DNA from: Yamagishiella unicocca
Taxonomy: Eukaryota > Chlorophyta > Chlorophyceae > Chlamydomonadales > Volvocaceae
Length of the DNA stretch: 64,000 nt
NCBI GenBank assembly: GCA_003116995.1
Contig: BDSL01000045.1
Location: 666,836 to 730,835, forward strand
Reading direction: 5' to 3'
The stretch's first letter is position 1, and each line of letters starts with the position of its first letter. Both the position numbers and the translations under genes were made by a program. Shown one piece after another: positions 46,247-57,790 of the stretch. Below the pieces are notes generated by a model that had not been told where the DNA came from, made no database searches, and was given only the letters and a program-made list of their open reading frames with translations.

Positions 46247-46902
46247 ATGGTGTCTAGGTGGTACCTTCTTATGCCGCCCATGGGCCTCAAAACGTGCACA
46301 AAGTGGACGTGGTTGGTATCAGGTAAGGCGAGTAGCTAGCTCTAAAAGCTATCTCTGTGGTATGCAAAACAGCATGCTTACGAATGCCTGTGGTGTGCAG
46401 TCGTCAACGCGCCCCAGGTCGGTGTTGTGCAGTCGTCAAGACGCTCGAGGGTAGGTGGGGTAGGCTCGCTCGGAGCGCGGCCCCGACGGCAAGCCCGCTG
46501 TCCCGGCGCAGGGCTAGCCCGTCGTCATCCCAGCTTCACACTTGCGCTTTTGGCCCCGGCAAGCTGCCTTATCGCCACCAGAAGGAACAGTGAGAACAGC
46601 AACAAGCACACCCGCGTCGCCATACTACTACTAGCGATAACATCGTTACTTCTGACGCGATCGAACTGCAGAGGATCGCCGCCTTCCCTGGTAGGATCCC
46701 TAAGGCAGAACCCCGCATCCCTGAGGCAGGTTACCCGTACGCCGCGCTCTGGCCCGACAACGTGTGCCGCGACGGACATGCGGCACCGGCTGCCGGCCTG
46801 GCACAACCGCGCCTCGCAGTTCCAGGGCAGCCGAGCAGCGCACCGCCGTGCGTGGCGAAGTCACAGTCGTGCCTCGTTCTCTGCTGCCAGGAGGGGGGTT
46901 GA
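46247..46902 (+). CDS. Possible small three-exon gene, unknown
   Basis: Model 46247-46322 (MVSRWYLLMPPMGLKTCTKW, donor G|GTAAGG), 46401-46450 (VVNAPQVGVVQSSRRSR) and 46672-46902 (AAFPGRIPKAEPRIPEAGYP ... WPDNVCRDG, stop TGA). Phases 1 and 0 match; 118 residues. The third exon has convincing codon character. Support for the first two is mainly splice sites and phase. No homologue recognised. Confidence 0.35.
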
Positions 46903-47971
46903 CAGGAGCTGCAAGGTCGGGTCATGGACCTGACCGTTGCCGCACAGCACTGTAACGACCCCTGAACCTGCCGGATAAGGGGCGAGCATTTGGTGCCTTC
47001 AATTCTGCTAGCGGCGGCAAGGCTGTCGTGAGTAAAACGGCTTCATAAGTTTATAGCGGTGCCTAAATGGGCCCTCTTGCACACCACGTATTCCATGGCT
47101 AGCCATGTTGGCCACCCCGTCAGGTACGACGTTAGTCACCGTTGATGCGGGGCAAATAGGCAGATCACGCCCAAAGCAGCGCAGAAGGCTTTTATGTGCA
47201 TCGCGTCGCAATGTCTTAAGCCGGCCACGTGCGGCGCGCTTGCATAGGCTGGGGCGGGTGCCATCCGGGCCCCGTGACGCAGCGAGTTGAACGCACGCAG
47301 CTTTCACCTATCGCGTCACTCACGATATACTAACTTGTGGGCAGGTGCTTCGCACAGCGATGAAGTTCGCGAGTTCAGACAATTAGCGAGATCGTAAAAA
47401 CATGGGTGCGAAGCCTAGAGAAAGTCATGCCACTCCATACAGTAATAGCTCGATCGAATGCTCCATGATTTCGACGCGAAAAGCAGCGGTCGATTACTAT
47501 GTAGGTTCTTCCACATGCTTATGTTCGCGAACCGCCCCGAAACCTCTTGTTGCGTCGGATAAAATACGGTAAATAAGCAAGCTTCAAGCGCTCTTGCCAA
47601 TTATCACCACCTGAACCTCAACTTTACGCCCTCAATTGAACTGATATCTGTATGCTGCTGCAATTAGGAAGTTTGCCCCTCCCTCTCAGCCATCCTTCAG
47701 TCGCCCACCTTGTACGGGCCTTGCCATCGGCTTTTGATCTAATATTATTCAAAATGCTCCGTACAGGTGGGTGCTGGTATGGAAGCTTAGTTGGTTCCCT
47801 GGTTGAATGCCCAATGTCCGTTGGACCTCCCCGTTGGCATGCCCGCCGGGCGAATTGCACAGATTGTGGCCATTTTGCAGAATTGTATTCATTAGCGGCA
47901 AATCCATGTGATGTGCGATTGGTTTCGCACCGCGACCCGAGCGACCCGGCCTGTTCCTTTCTGTGCCGCAG
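46903..47971. other. Intergenic or unresolved 5' part of the next gene
   Basis: A region of ordinary composition. A plus-strand stretch at 47830-47930 with CTDCGHFAEL may be an upstream exon of the Cys-rich gene, but borders could not be fixed. Confidence 0.25.
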
Positions 47972-48625
47972 GACCTGTCCATTTGCACAAGTCTGCCGCT
48001 CCCGCTGTTTCGGAAGTATCGCGGCTCCTGCCGGGATTGCAAGCGGGGCCTCGGCACACACCAATATGTCGCGCCAGGCACACCGACGTGTCGCTGCCGT
48101 TCAGCGTGCAGCCCCTATCCCGCACCGGTCTGCTGGGGCAACCAGCTCTCTCCGCAACCAAGCTACACACCAGGTGAGCATTAGCACGCTGCGGACGTTG
48201 CCGTGGGCCCAAGTGGGCGGCCTTGGTCGCGGGGTTTGCCTGGTTGCTCACGGTATGTCCTCACTTGGGAAGGGGCCCTGCCCACGCTTTTTCCCTCCCT
48301 GCCGTGAGGAAGGGACGCCGCGTCACCCTATCAGGAGGCCGCGTCTCCGTGCTGCCCCTCGACCCGCTGCCATTCTTGCCGCCGTGCAGCCCCTCCCATC
48401 TTTATGCCACTCCTCTCCAGCCCCTTTCTCATCCCACGGGTTCCTCTCTGCCACGTTACCCAACCAACTCCAGTCGCCACTCGGGTAGCCTTCACACGCA
48501 TTGCCGGCTGCCTTCCTCCCGCAGTCAATCCCCGATACTATGTGAAAGCGGCGTGCCGAGCATTTTCCAGTTCGTTAAGCTATCTTAATCCCCCCTTGCG
48601 GCAAGCTCTTGATGCCAACGGCTGA
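47972..48625 (+). CDS. Cys-rich small protein, last two exons
   Basis: Exon 47972-48173 (acceptor tgccgcag, donor G|GTGAGC) and exon 48525-48625 (acceptor tcccgcag) join in phase 1. They read DLSICTSLPLPLFRKYRGSC, then CRDCKRGLGTHQYVAPGTPT, CRCRSACSPYPAPVCWGNQL, and end NPPLRQALDANG. CxxC and CxC spacings suggest a metal-binding or disulfide-rich module. Upstream exons are not resolved, so the start is unknown. The stop lies only 164 bp before the first CLPB Met. Confidence 0.45.
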
Positions 48626-48789
48626 TGGCGCGTACGCCTCGGTAGCCGAAGGTCCGGTGATGCCATGACGGCCTTCCATGCCCCTACCCCGGTCATTGCA
48701 AGCCCACGCACATCACCCTCGGCTTGCGGCCAATCAGCGCATCCTTCCTCCCGCTCCCGCACCTGCTGCGCAGGCCTGGTCGCCGCAGC

Positions 48790-51700
48790 ATGGCCACACG
48801 CGCCAGCCAGGCCGGTGGCGGTGGTGGCGGCAAGAAGATTACTCAGAACCAGTTCACTGAGAAGGCGTGGCAGGTGGGCGGCTGGGGAGGGGCCAGGATG
48901 TGGGTTAGCTGGGGAAGGGAGATTGGTGGACACGATGGCTAGGTGCGGTTGTCGGGTCCATGTGATGCGATCCGCGGTTGTTCCCGAGGATACATGCCCC
49001 TGCTGCACGAGACGCCGGCAGGCGACCAGTGCTGGGACAGCAGCACGGGTTCGAATCGCGCCTCGAATGCAGTGTTCCCTCAGTGTGCCTTTCCCCGTCT
49101 CGAGGGGAGCGCTGGCGCGACCCATCGAGGAGCGCTGGCGCGACCCATCGAACACCTCCCCATCGCTGTTTTCCCCCGGCAATCCTGCCCTGCCCTCGCA
49201 GGCCGTCGTTGCCGCCCCCGAAGTGTGCAAGGACTACTCGCAGCAGATCGTGGAGACGGAGCACCTGCTGAAGGCCATGCTGGAGCAGCCCAACGGACTG
49301 GCCAGGAGGGTGCTGTCCAAGGCGGGGTCCAACCCCACGCGGCTGCTGGAGCGGACCGACGAGTACATCCGCAAGCAGCCGCGGATCAGCGGGGAAATCG
49401 CACAGGTCGGTGGAAGGGGGGCCGGTGTGGTTTAGAGGAGGCATGCTGGAGGGGTCGTTTGGGGGAAGGGGCTGAGTACCAGAGGCACGATGCGGGCTAG
49501 GCTCTATGTTGGCACGGTGATGTGCGGCCGTAGGGACGGGGTTCCACAATGCCGTCAGTGGATTGCATTTCGTATGGTTCCCAGCCGCCATTCGCACTGG
49601 AGTCAGTTAGCACAATTGGCATCGGCAGGAGTAGCACTGGATCGGCCCTGATCCGGATCAATCTGTTCCCGCCGTTGGTCGTTTGCAAGCCACCCGTTAC
49701 CCGCGCCGTATGGTCACCGCGTCTTTGCTGCTTCGCTGCCGCCCTCCCCCCTGCAGGTTCTCGGCCGGAACCTGGAGGCGCTGGTGAACCGCGCCATGGA
49801 GCTGCAGACCAAGATGGGAGACCAGTTCGTGTCCATCGAGCACCTGGTCATGGGCCTGGTGGACGACCAGCGGTTCGGCGAAGCGCTGTTCAAGTCGGAG
49901 GGGCTCACCAAGGAGAAGCTGGAGCAGGTGAGGGCGGGGAGGAGCAGGACAGGGAAGGGCAGGGAAGGGAGGGGCAGGACAGGGAGGGGCAGGGAAGGGA
50001 GGGGCAGGGAAGGGGGGGGGAGGGGCAGGGGAGGGCACCGGCACCGGTACCAGGAAGGGATGACGAGGCAGCTGTGTTGGGGGCGGGCTGTGGGGTGACA
50101 CGCTTCCGTTCCCCTCTCCCCCGCCTCGTTCCGCCGCGGCCTGCAACCGGTTCCTCATACGAACCGTATGTACGTTTTGACGCAGCACCCTGGCCGCCGC
50201 AAGGATGGTGAACTGACTCGACCTCCTCAACCCTTGCCTCACCCAGCTCCCGCCCCCACGCTCTCACCCCCGGCCTCCTGCACCGTCTCCTCACCTCCTC
50301 TCCAACCCCCCCAGGCTGTCAAGGACATCCGCGGCAGCAACAAGGTGGTGGACCAGGACCCCGAGGGCAAGTACGAGGTCCTCAGCAAGTACGCCCGGGA
50401 CCTGACGGCCGCCGCGCGGGAGGGCAAGCTCGACCCCGTCATCGGCCGGGACGACGAGGTGCGCCGAACCATCCAGATCCTCAGCCGCAGGACCAAGAAC
50501 AACCCGGTGAGCAGGCGGGAAGGCAGGGGGGCAGCAAGGGCGCAGGGGCTTGGACAGGGGCTCGACAGGGACAGGGGTAGGCAGCCGGGTTGGGGAGGAA
50601 AGGTGGCAAGGTGGCAATGATTCCAATTCTAGATGGAGCTGGCGTGGGGTGCACCCTGGTCGCGGTGCCCAGTACTGGCATGTTGCCTTGTGCGTGCCAG
50701 TGTGTTCCCTTGACCCGCGCCGCTCGTGGCCGCGCTCCAACCTCCCTCCCCTCGCGTTCCGTCCTGGCCGCTTAGGTGCTGATTGGCGAGCCGGGTGTGG
50801 GCAAGACCGCGGTGGTGGAGGGGCTGGCGCAGCGCATCGTGGCAGGGGACGTGCCGGCGGCGCTGCAGGTGAGGGGGCGGTGTGGAGGAGGCAGCGCTGA
50901 CGCGAGGAATGTGGATATGTGGGTGCCGGGACGACCGCCGCCTTACCAGGACCACGGATTCTAGCGCATAGGCCGCCTACGGCCGTGACTTTGTTTCCCT
51001 CGCATTCATCTCTTGGGCGGCCTCGGATGTTCCTAATGCTTCTCCGGCTCACCGGGACCGCCTTCCAACCGTCGACCCGCTGTCAAGGCATCTTCACTCC
51101 GCGTCCGCTCGGCTCCCCTCAGAAACAGCACGCCCTGCGCGATGGCTTGCACCAGCTGCATCACCACGAACGTATCAACCTAGTTCCACCCTCCGTCCCC
51201 GGCCCTCCGGCCCCGACCCTCCGCCCCCGACGCCCCGTCCCCGTCCCCGCCCCTCCGGCCCCGTCCCCCTCCCTCCTCCAGGGCCGCACCCTGATGGCTC
51301 TGGACATGGGCTCCCTCATCGCCGGAGCCAAGTACCGGGGGGAGTTCGAGGACCGACTCAAGGCGGTGAGTGCCCGGGGCGGGGGGGGGCGGAACGGTGT
51401 ACTGGGACGTATACCTGCCAGGAAATGCCGCCGGCAGGGGCAGGCAGCGGGCCACGGAGCAGGGGTACGGTAGTCGGTCGCAGGGAGCAGGGCTGGTCTG
51501 GCAGCACGACTGCACCGCCCACTTCCCCCCCCCCGGCTTGTCTACTGGTTTACCGTGGTCTTTTTAGTTGCCGTCGGCGCCGTCGTCGCTGCTGTGTTTT
51601 GTTTCGTGGCCGCCTCACTCGCGTCCTTTTGCCTCCCGCACCACGTGCGCCCCCGCCTTTCGCCCCCCTCCTCTCCCGCTCACTCACCACCTGCAGGTGA

Positions 51701-52352
51701 TCAAGGAGGTCACCGACAGCTCGGGTCGGATCGTGCTGTTCATCGACGAGATCCACACCATCGTGGGGGCGGGAGCCACGGGGGTGAGTGCGGGCAGGGC
51801 TGAGGGGGCAGGGGCCGGAGCGTGTCCGCCATCCATTGCCCGTCGTGCGAAGACAGTGCGCTGCGTCCCGTCCAGCTCCCACCTGGACCTAGCTCCCACG
51901 TACCATACCCCGGGCCGACATTGTGACCGGCTGGCTCTTCTTCCCCCCCTTAACCAGATGCCTGGCCCCCGGCTCCCGCACCTTGCACCACTACCACCAC
52001 TACCACTACCACCACCGCTACGGCCACCACCGCTACGGCCACCACCGCCACCACCAACACCACCGCCACCACCACCACCACCACCACCAACACCAACACC
52101 ACAGCTGCCACCGCTACCACCAACACCACCGCCACCAGTACCAATACCACCACCATCACTTCCAACACAGCTGCCACCACTACCATCATCACAGCTGCCA
52201 CCGCTACCACCACCACAGCTGCCACCGCGACCACCACAACCTTGTCCTCGTCCTTCTTTCAAACCCCACCCCCCGCCGCCCGTCCTCCGCCCTCCCCTCC
52301 CTGCCCCCCCAGGGCGCCATGGACGCCTCAAACCTGCTCAAGCCGATGCTCT

Positions 52353-52413
<61 letters not shown>

Positions 52414-55400
52414 GAAGGACCCCGCCCTGGAGCGCCGCTTCCAGCAGGTCTACGTCGACCAGCCCAGCGTCGCTCAGACGGTGTCCATCCTGCGCGGCCT
52501 GCGGGAGCGCTACGAGGTGCACCACGGGGTGCGCATCAGCGACTCGGCGCTGGTGGAGGCGGCGGTGCTGAGCGACCGCTACATCGCCGACCGCTTCCTG
52601 CCCGACAAGGCCATCGACCTGGTGGACGAGGCGGCTGCCAAGCTCAAGATGGAGATCACGTCAAAGCCGCTGGCGCTGGATGAGATCGACCGCAAGGTGC
52701 TGCAGCTGGAGATGGAGAAGCTGAGCCTGACAAAGGTAAGGCAGGGAGGGGTTGGTTGCAAGGCCTTCCTGGGCCTTCCGCGTCGCCTCCTCCCTTCCCT
52801 CTATTTGTTTCCGTCAGCTTCACCGTACAATGGCTTTCCCGCCTTGCTCTGCGCCGACCTCTGGCTCAGTTCACCCGCCGTCCTGCGTCGCAACCCGCTC
52901 GTGCTGACCCGTGAATCCCCGACACTGAATCCCCAACACACACGCACACACACATACACCACACACACACACCCCGCAACCCGCTGTTTCGTCTGCGTGC
53001 AACCCCAGGCCGCCGGCTCGGACCGTGGCGCCGCCGCCCGTCTGGCCACCCTGGACAGCGAGCTGTTTCGTCTGAAGGAGGAGCAGCGCGTGATCACGGA
53101 GCAGTGGTCGCGCGAGAAGGCCGACATGAGCCGCGTGCAGGACCTCAAGGAGGAGATCGAGCGAGTCAACATCGAGATCGCGCAGGCGGAGCGAGACTAC
53201 GACCTCAACAGGTGCGGCGTTGGATAGGTTTCAAAGTGCAACTTGGATTGAAGTAGACTGCGGGAAATGTGGTGCCCTGCACTCGACCACCACCACCACC
53301 TTTAGTCCCTTCGTTTTTACGTCCGTATCCCAGCCGCAACTCGGACCCTACCTTTCCTCATGGCCACTCTCTCCTACCCCGGCCTGCTGACCACCCTCCT
53401 CAGGGCGGCTGAGCTCAAGTACGGCACCCTGCATAACCTGCAGAACCAGCTGCGTGCCGCTGAGGACGCACTGGTCGGCAAGGCGGACTCGTCAGGCAAC
53501 GGCACGTCGGGCTTGGGCCGCAAGCTGCTCAAGGAGGAGGTGACAGAGTCGGACATCGCCGAGATCATCGCAAAGTGGACGGGTGGGTGCGAGTGGGCGC
53601 AGGGCGCAGCAGGACGCCGTTCGTCCTGTGCATGCTTGGCTGCCCTGTGCTTGCTGCTGCCCTGTGTTTGCTTGGCTGCCCTGTGCTTGCTGCTGCCCTG
53701 TGTTTGCTTGGCTGCCCTGTGCTTGCTGCTGCCCTATGCTTGCTGCTGCCCTATGCTTGCTTGGCTGCCCTGTGCGTGCTGCTGCCCTGTGCTTGCTGCT
53801 GCCCTGTGCTTGCTGCTGCCCTATGCTTGCTGCTGCCCTGTGCTTGCTTGGCTGCTGCCCTGTGCTTGCTGCTGCCCTGTGCTTGCTGCTGCCCTATGCT
53901 TGCTGCTGCCATGTGCTTGCTGCTGCCATGTGAAGGATCGTTAGTGAAGGATCTATACCCGCGTCCCATCACTCCACCCGCGTCCCACCACTCCACCCGC
54001 ACATCGCACACCCACAGCGCACACCCACAGCATACATCTCACTGCGTCAACCCTGCTGTCCCACAGGCATTCCCGTCTCCAAGCTGGTGGAGTCTGAGCG
54101 CGACAAGCTGCTGCACCTCACTGACGAGCTGCATCACCGGGTGATGGGGCAGGACGAGGCGGTGGAGGCGGTGGCGGACGCAATCCAGCGCTCACGGGCC
54201 GGGCTGTCGGACCCCAACCGCCCCATCGCGTCTTTCATGTTCCTGGGACCCACGGGTGGGTGGCGGCAAAGGCGTTGCTTGTGGGCCGTGGGGGAAGGGC
54301 GCAGGCGCTGCGGTTACTGGGTGGTCAGGGTGTGTGTGGGCGGGTGCGGCAGTGCACTGCTTGCGGAAAGAGGTGGTAGGCCTCAGAGCGGACGCCCGGG
54401 GAGGGGGGCCAGGAGGGCGCGGGCAGGAGGTTTTGGTTTGTTACTGTCGGGGAGGGGTCCTTTGGTGGTGGAGCGGGGTCACACGGAGGGGGAGGACCTG
54501 CCGGGGTCACTCGTGCTGTAGGCCAAATGTCTAGGGGGCGCCAGCCTTTGGAAACGGTGTCTCCCTTGCTCGCGCTGTCCTGACCCACTTACCACACCTC
54601 ACCAAACCCCGCACCTCCGCATGTGCCGCAGGTGTGGGTAAGACCGAGCTGGCCAAGGCGCTGGCGCAGTTCCTGTTCAACACGGAGGACGCCATGGTGC
54701 GCCTAGACATGTCCGAGTACATGGAGAAGCACAGCGTGTCGAGGCTGATCGGAGCACCGCCCGGTGAGCCCGAGTGCCCCTTGACTCTCCATCGAACCCC
54801 CGGCCCGCCCCTGGTTGTGTGTCCCCGACTCTGGATGTGTCCCCCTCGCCGCTGCCCGCTGCCACGATGACGACCGCCCTCCCGCCGCCCTGGTGCTTCT
54901 GAAGTGTCGCCGGACCTTCTGCCTTCCTGCTGCCCTGGTCCCAACCCGCCGCTGATCCGCTGCCGAAATCTTCCGCCCCCCCCCCCTTCCTCTGCCACCT
55001 GGTTGGCCCCAGGCTACGTGGGCTACGACGAGGGCGGCCAGCTGACGGAGGCGGTGCGGCGGCGGCCGTACGCCGTCATCCTGTTTGACGAGGTGGAGAA
55101 GGCGCACGGGGATGTGTTCAACGTGTTGCTGCAGATCCTGGATGACGGCCGGGTCACGGACTCGCAGGTGGGGGCGGAGGAGGAGGAGGAGGCGGCAGCA
55201 GTGGCAGCAGCAGTAGTACCAGGATGGGAAGGAGCCGGGAGGAGCCGGGAGTGCAGAGCAAGGAGATGTGACGCGAGTTGTATCTTCGCATGTTGAGAGG
55301 AGATCTTCGCATGTTGGGCGGAGATCTTTGCATGCTGGGACGAGATCTTTGCATGTTGGGAAGAGATCTTTGCATGTTGGGAGGAGATCTTTGCATGCTG

Positions 55401-56490
55401 GGAGGAGAGTTTTGCATGTTGGAAGGAGTTAACCCGGTCCAACCCGCATCCAAGCTGCAAACACGCATCGGGGGTTATCGGACCCTGACCCAGCGTCTTG
55501 CAGCACTATCGCCGTGCTAACGCACGCGCCCCTTCTCTCGTCTCCGCTCCCCCGTGCAGGGCCGCGTGGTTTCCTTCAAGAACGCCATCATCATCCTCAC
55601 CTCCAACCTGGGTTCCGCCAACATCCTGGAGATGGCCTCCGCCATGGAGGGAGACGAGCAGGGGGCCCGGGCCGCCATCAAGAACCTGGTCATGGCCCAG
55701 GTGAAGGGCGCAGCGCGGCGGGGCGGGTTTAAAAGAGAACCCGTGAATCCGGAGGGGGGCATCGTGGGGCAGGGAGGGAGTGATGCAAGGGGATTGCAAA
55801 CATGGGGAGGGATGCAAGGGGGAGGGAAACGGGGAGGGAATGGAGGTGCGAGCCGGCGTGAGACAGGGAGACGAGGTAAACGGGCGTTGTAGACGAGCCA
55901 GTATCGCGGTCCCCGAGGGGATCGAACCTCCTGTCAGGATCAAAGAACAAAGAGTCAAGTACACAGGCCCGTCCGTTGCTTTAGCTGCTGACATCCCTCA
56001 CTTCATAATCAGCGCCGCCCTCATCGTCCTTCTCCCCGGCCCCCTCACCTCTGGCCCCCCCCACCTCCGCACCCGCGCGCAGGTCCGCACCCACTTCCGC
56101 CCCGAGTTCGTCAATCGCATCGACGAGTTCATCATATTCGACCCCCTCCGCTTCGAGCAGATCGCGGCCATCGTCCGCCTGCAGGCCCGCCGCGTGGCGG
56201 AGCGGCTGGCCGAGAAGAAGATCGGCCTCAGGCTCAGCGACGAGGCGGTGCGCCACCTGGCGTCCATCGGGTACGACCCGGTATACGGCGCTCGGCCCGT
56301 CAAGCGTGCCGTACAGCGTGAGCTGGAGACGAGCATCGCCAAGGCGCTGCTGCGCGGCGAGTTCACGGAGGACGACACGATCCTGGTGGAGACGGACGAG
56401 CACAATGGCGGGTTGGTGCTGCGGCACGGCCCCAAGCTGTCCGAGTCGGCTAACGGCGCTGCGGCGCCTTATGCGATGGCACGGTCGTGA
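48790..56490 (+). CDS. CLPB3: Chloroplast-type ClpB/Hsp100 disaggregase
   Basis: Fifteen exons: 48790-48873, 49202-49405, 49757-49927, 50315-50506, 50776-50868, 51282-51365, 51697-51783, 52313-52735, 53009-53211, 53404-53582, 54067-54255, 54632-54763, 55013-55167, 55560-55700, 56083-56490. All phases match; 2745 nt, 914 residues from Met 48790. Clp N-domain from [15 protein letters not shown]1 has Walker A GEPGVGKT (221-228), pore-loop [12 protein letters not shown] and Walker B LFIDEIH. A coiled-coil middle domain (about 430-550) follows. AAA2 has GPTGVGKT (634-641), pore-loop GYVGYDEGG and Walker [10 protein letters not shown]. The C-terminal small domain ends at TGA. ClpB hexamers thread aggregated proteins through the pore, with Hsp70. 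The middle domain marks it as ClpB rather than ClpC. In-frame RRPGRRS before Met suggests the transit peptide is encoded upstream, but no in-frame ATG was found there. Confidence 0.93.
51990..52240 (+). repeat. Imperfect CCA/CCG trinucleotide tract in CLPB3 intron 7
   Basis: Long accaccaccgc / taccaccac tract within intron 51784-52312, on the pyrimidine-and-A side of the acceptor. Confidence 0.9.
53640..53935 (+). repeat. gcttgctgctgccctgt minisatellite in CLPB3 intron 10
   Basis: Irregular tandem repeats of gcttgctgctgccctgt and ttgcttggctgccctgt fill most of intron 53583-54066. Confidence 0.9.
55278..55430 (+). repeat. 21-bp repeat in CLPB3 intron 13
   Basis: About seven copies of ttgcatgttgggaggagatc-type 21-bp units in intron 55168-55559. 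Confidence 0.9.
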
Positions 56491-57790
56491 TCAGCTAGCT
56501 GGTGTCGGCCGGCGTTGCACTGGCGGGATGAATGCGGGCGATGAGGCGCCGGACTCATGGCTGGGAAGGGGTCGACTACAGCGGGTAGGCCGCGCCAGGG
56601 GGGGCACGGAGCGACTGCTCTTATGCGCACCGGTACGGCGTCCAGTGGGAAGGCCTTTTGACGTCCGTGACGCTCGACAATGGCGCGTGGGCTGGCAGGT
56701 TTGCGTTTCGGGCTGGTGGAGCCTTTTTGAATTACATTAATAGTACAATAGTTGTCGTTTTGTTTTTGCGCGTTACTGGTTGGCAGAGAGGCCTCGCGGG
56801 GCGACTCCGCAGCCGCAGCGGGTGGTCATGCTTGCGCATGACGGACGCGCTATGCGGCCGCGCAGGAGATACGCGTGTCAGGCCCTGGCGGTGTTGAATG
56901 TCAGGGAATGCACATAGGTCCCTATGGGGCCTTTTTAGCGTCAGTTGGATTGTTGATTCGGGAATCGAGCTCATTATTGCCTTGCTTGGCCATCATGCCA
57001 ATGACAAGCAGGCGTGGACGTGGAATACATACCGTTGCCGCTGACAGGCGGTATCCGAACGTAGGATCTTTCGCGCTGCTGAAGGCATAATAATCAGTAT
57101 GCCTTCCTACATATGTGCGCAGAGAGGGACTGAGGCGGGCGGGATGGCATGTGTGTGCTGCGTCCCTGTGAAGAACCCTGGGGAATCCAGGCGAGGATGA
57201 AACCATCATGAGGACACTCTCCATAGGGTCTTACGTAGGGCGTTGTTCAGGAAGCTAATGCGCAGTAACGCAGCTGTTGAGGGTCGTTTACAAGCGACCC
57301 TTCCTTTGGGTGTAAGTTGCAATCAGCAATCAACCGTTATTGGATACCTGTCTCCGGTGTCTCTTGAGCGTACTATTGACTCTATTGTGGTCGCACCACC
57401 AGTCACCCTTTGCGGGGTTGGAGTGGGGGCTGACTCAAAACTACGTGTATCCTGTAACTAAAAACATCCTGCAACGACGGTGTATCCTGTCCGCCCCTGG
57501 CATCCGCACCATGTGGCTCAGGCCGGTCTCCCGCACTGCTAGATTAGTCAAGCATGCCTTGCGTGGCACACCACACAAGCATCATACACGTTTTGCGAAG
57601 CGTGATTTGGAGAGGTTCGCGACGCTACCCGGACACCATCATACTCGCCGTGCTGCGTTGAGCCTTTGTTCCATACATGCACTTGCACATGCCTGCAGCT
57701 TGCCTAACACAACGGCCCTCCCCCCTAGAAACTAACACCCACGCCAGGCCACCACGCGCTGTCCCGATCGCACGCACCCCTATCAGGACA
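56491..57790. other. Convergent intergenic region; CLPB3 3' side
   Basis: 1.3 kb between the CLPB3 stop and the stop of the minus-strand 1420-residue gene. A TGTAA motif at 57453-57457 (plus) and a minus-strand TGTAA at about 57290 are the only poly(A) candidates seen. No exon recognised. Confidence 0.35.

Noticed and set aside
46525..46623. Minus-strand frame from ATG 46623 with a signal-peptide-like start (MATRVCLLLFSLFLLVA)
   Set aside because: It stops after 32 residues, has no partner exons, and lies antisense within an intron of the more coherent plus-strand model.
49040..49070. gggttcgaatcgcg, a second B-box-like motif
   Set aside because: The T-arm stem does not pair and no cloverleaf could be drawn; it is inside CLPB3 intron 1.
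51923..52312. His/Tyr-rich upstream extension of CLPB3 exon 8
   Set aside because: It is the translation of the intronic CCA tract; the acceptor at 52311-52312 gives the standard ClpB junction.
55895..55945. tRNA-like B box (gatcgaacctcc, minus strand ggttcgatcc)
   Set aside because: No matching acceptor stem or anticodon arm at the right distance; it lies in a CLPB3 intron.
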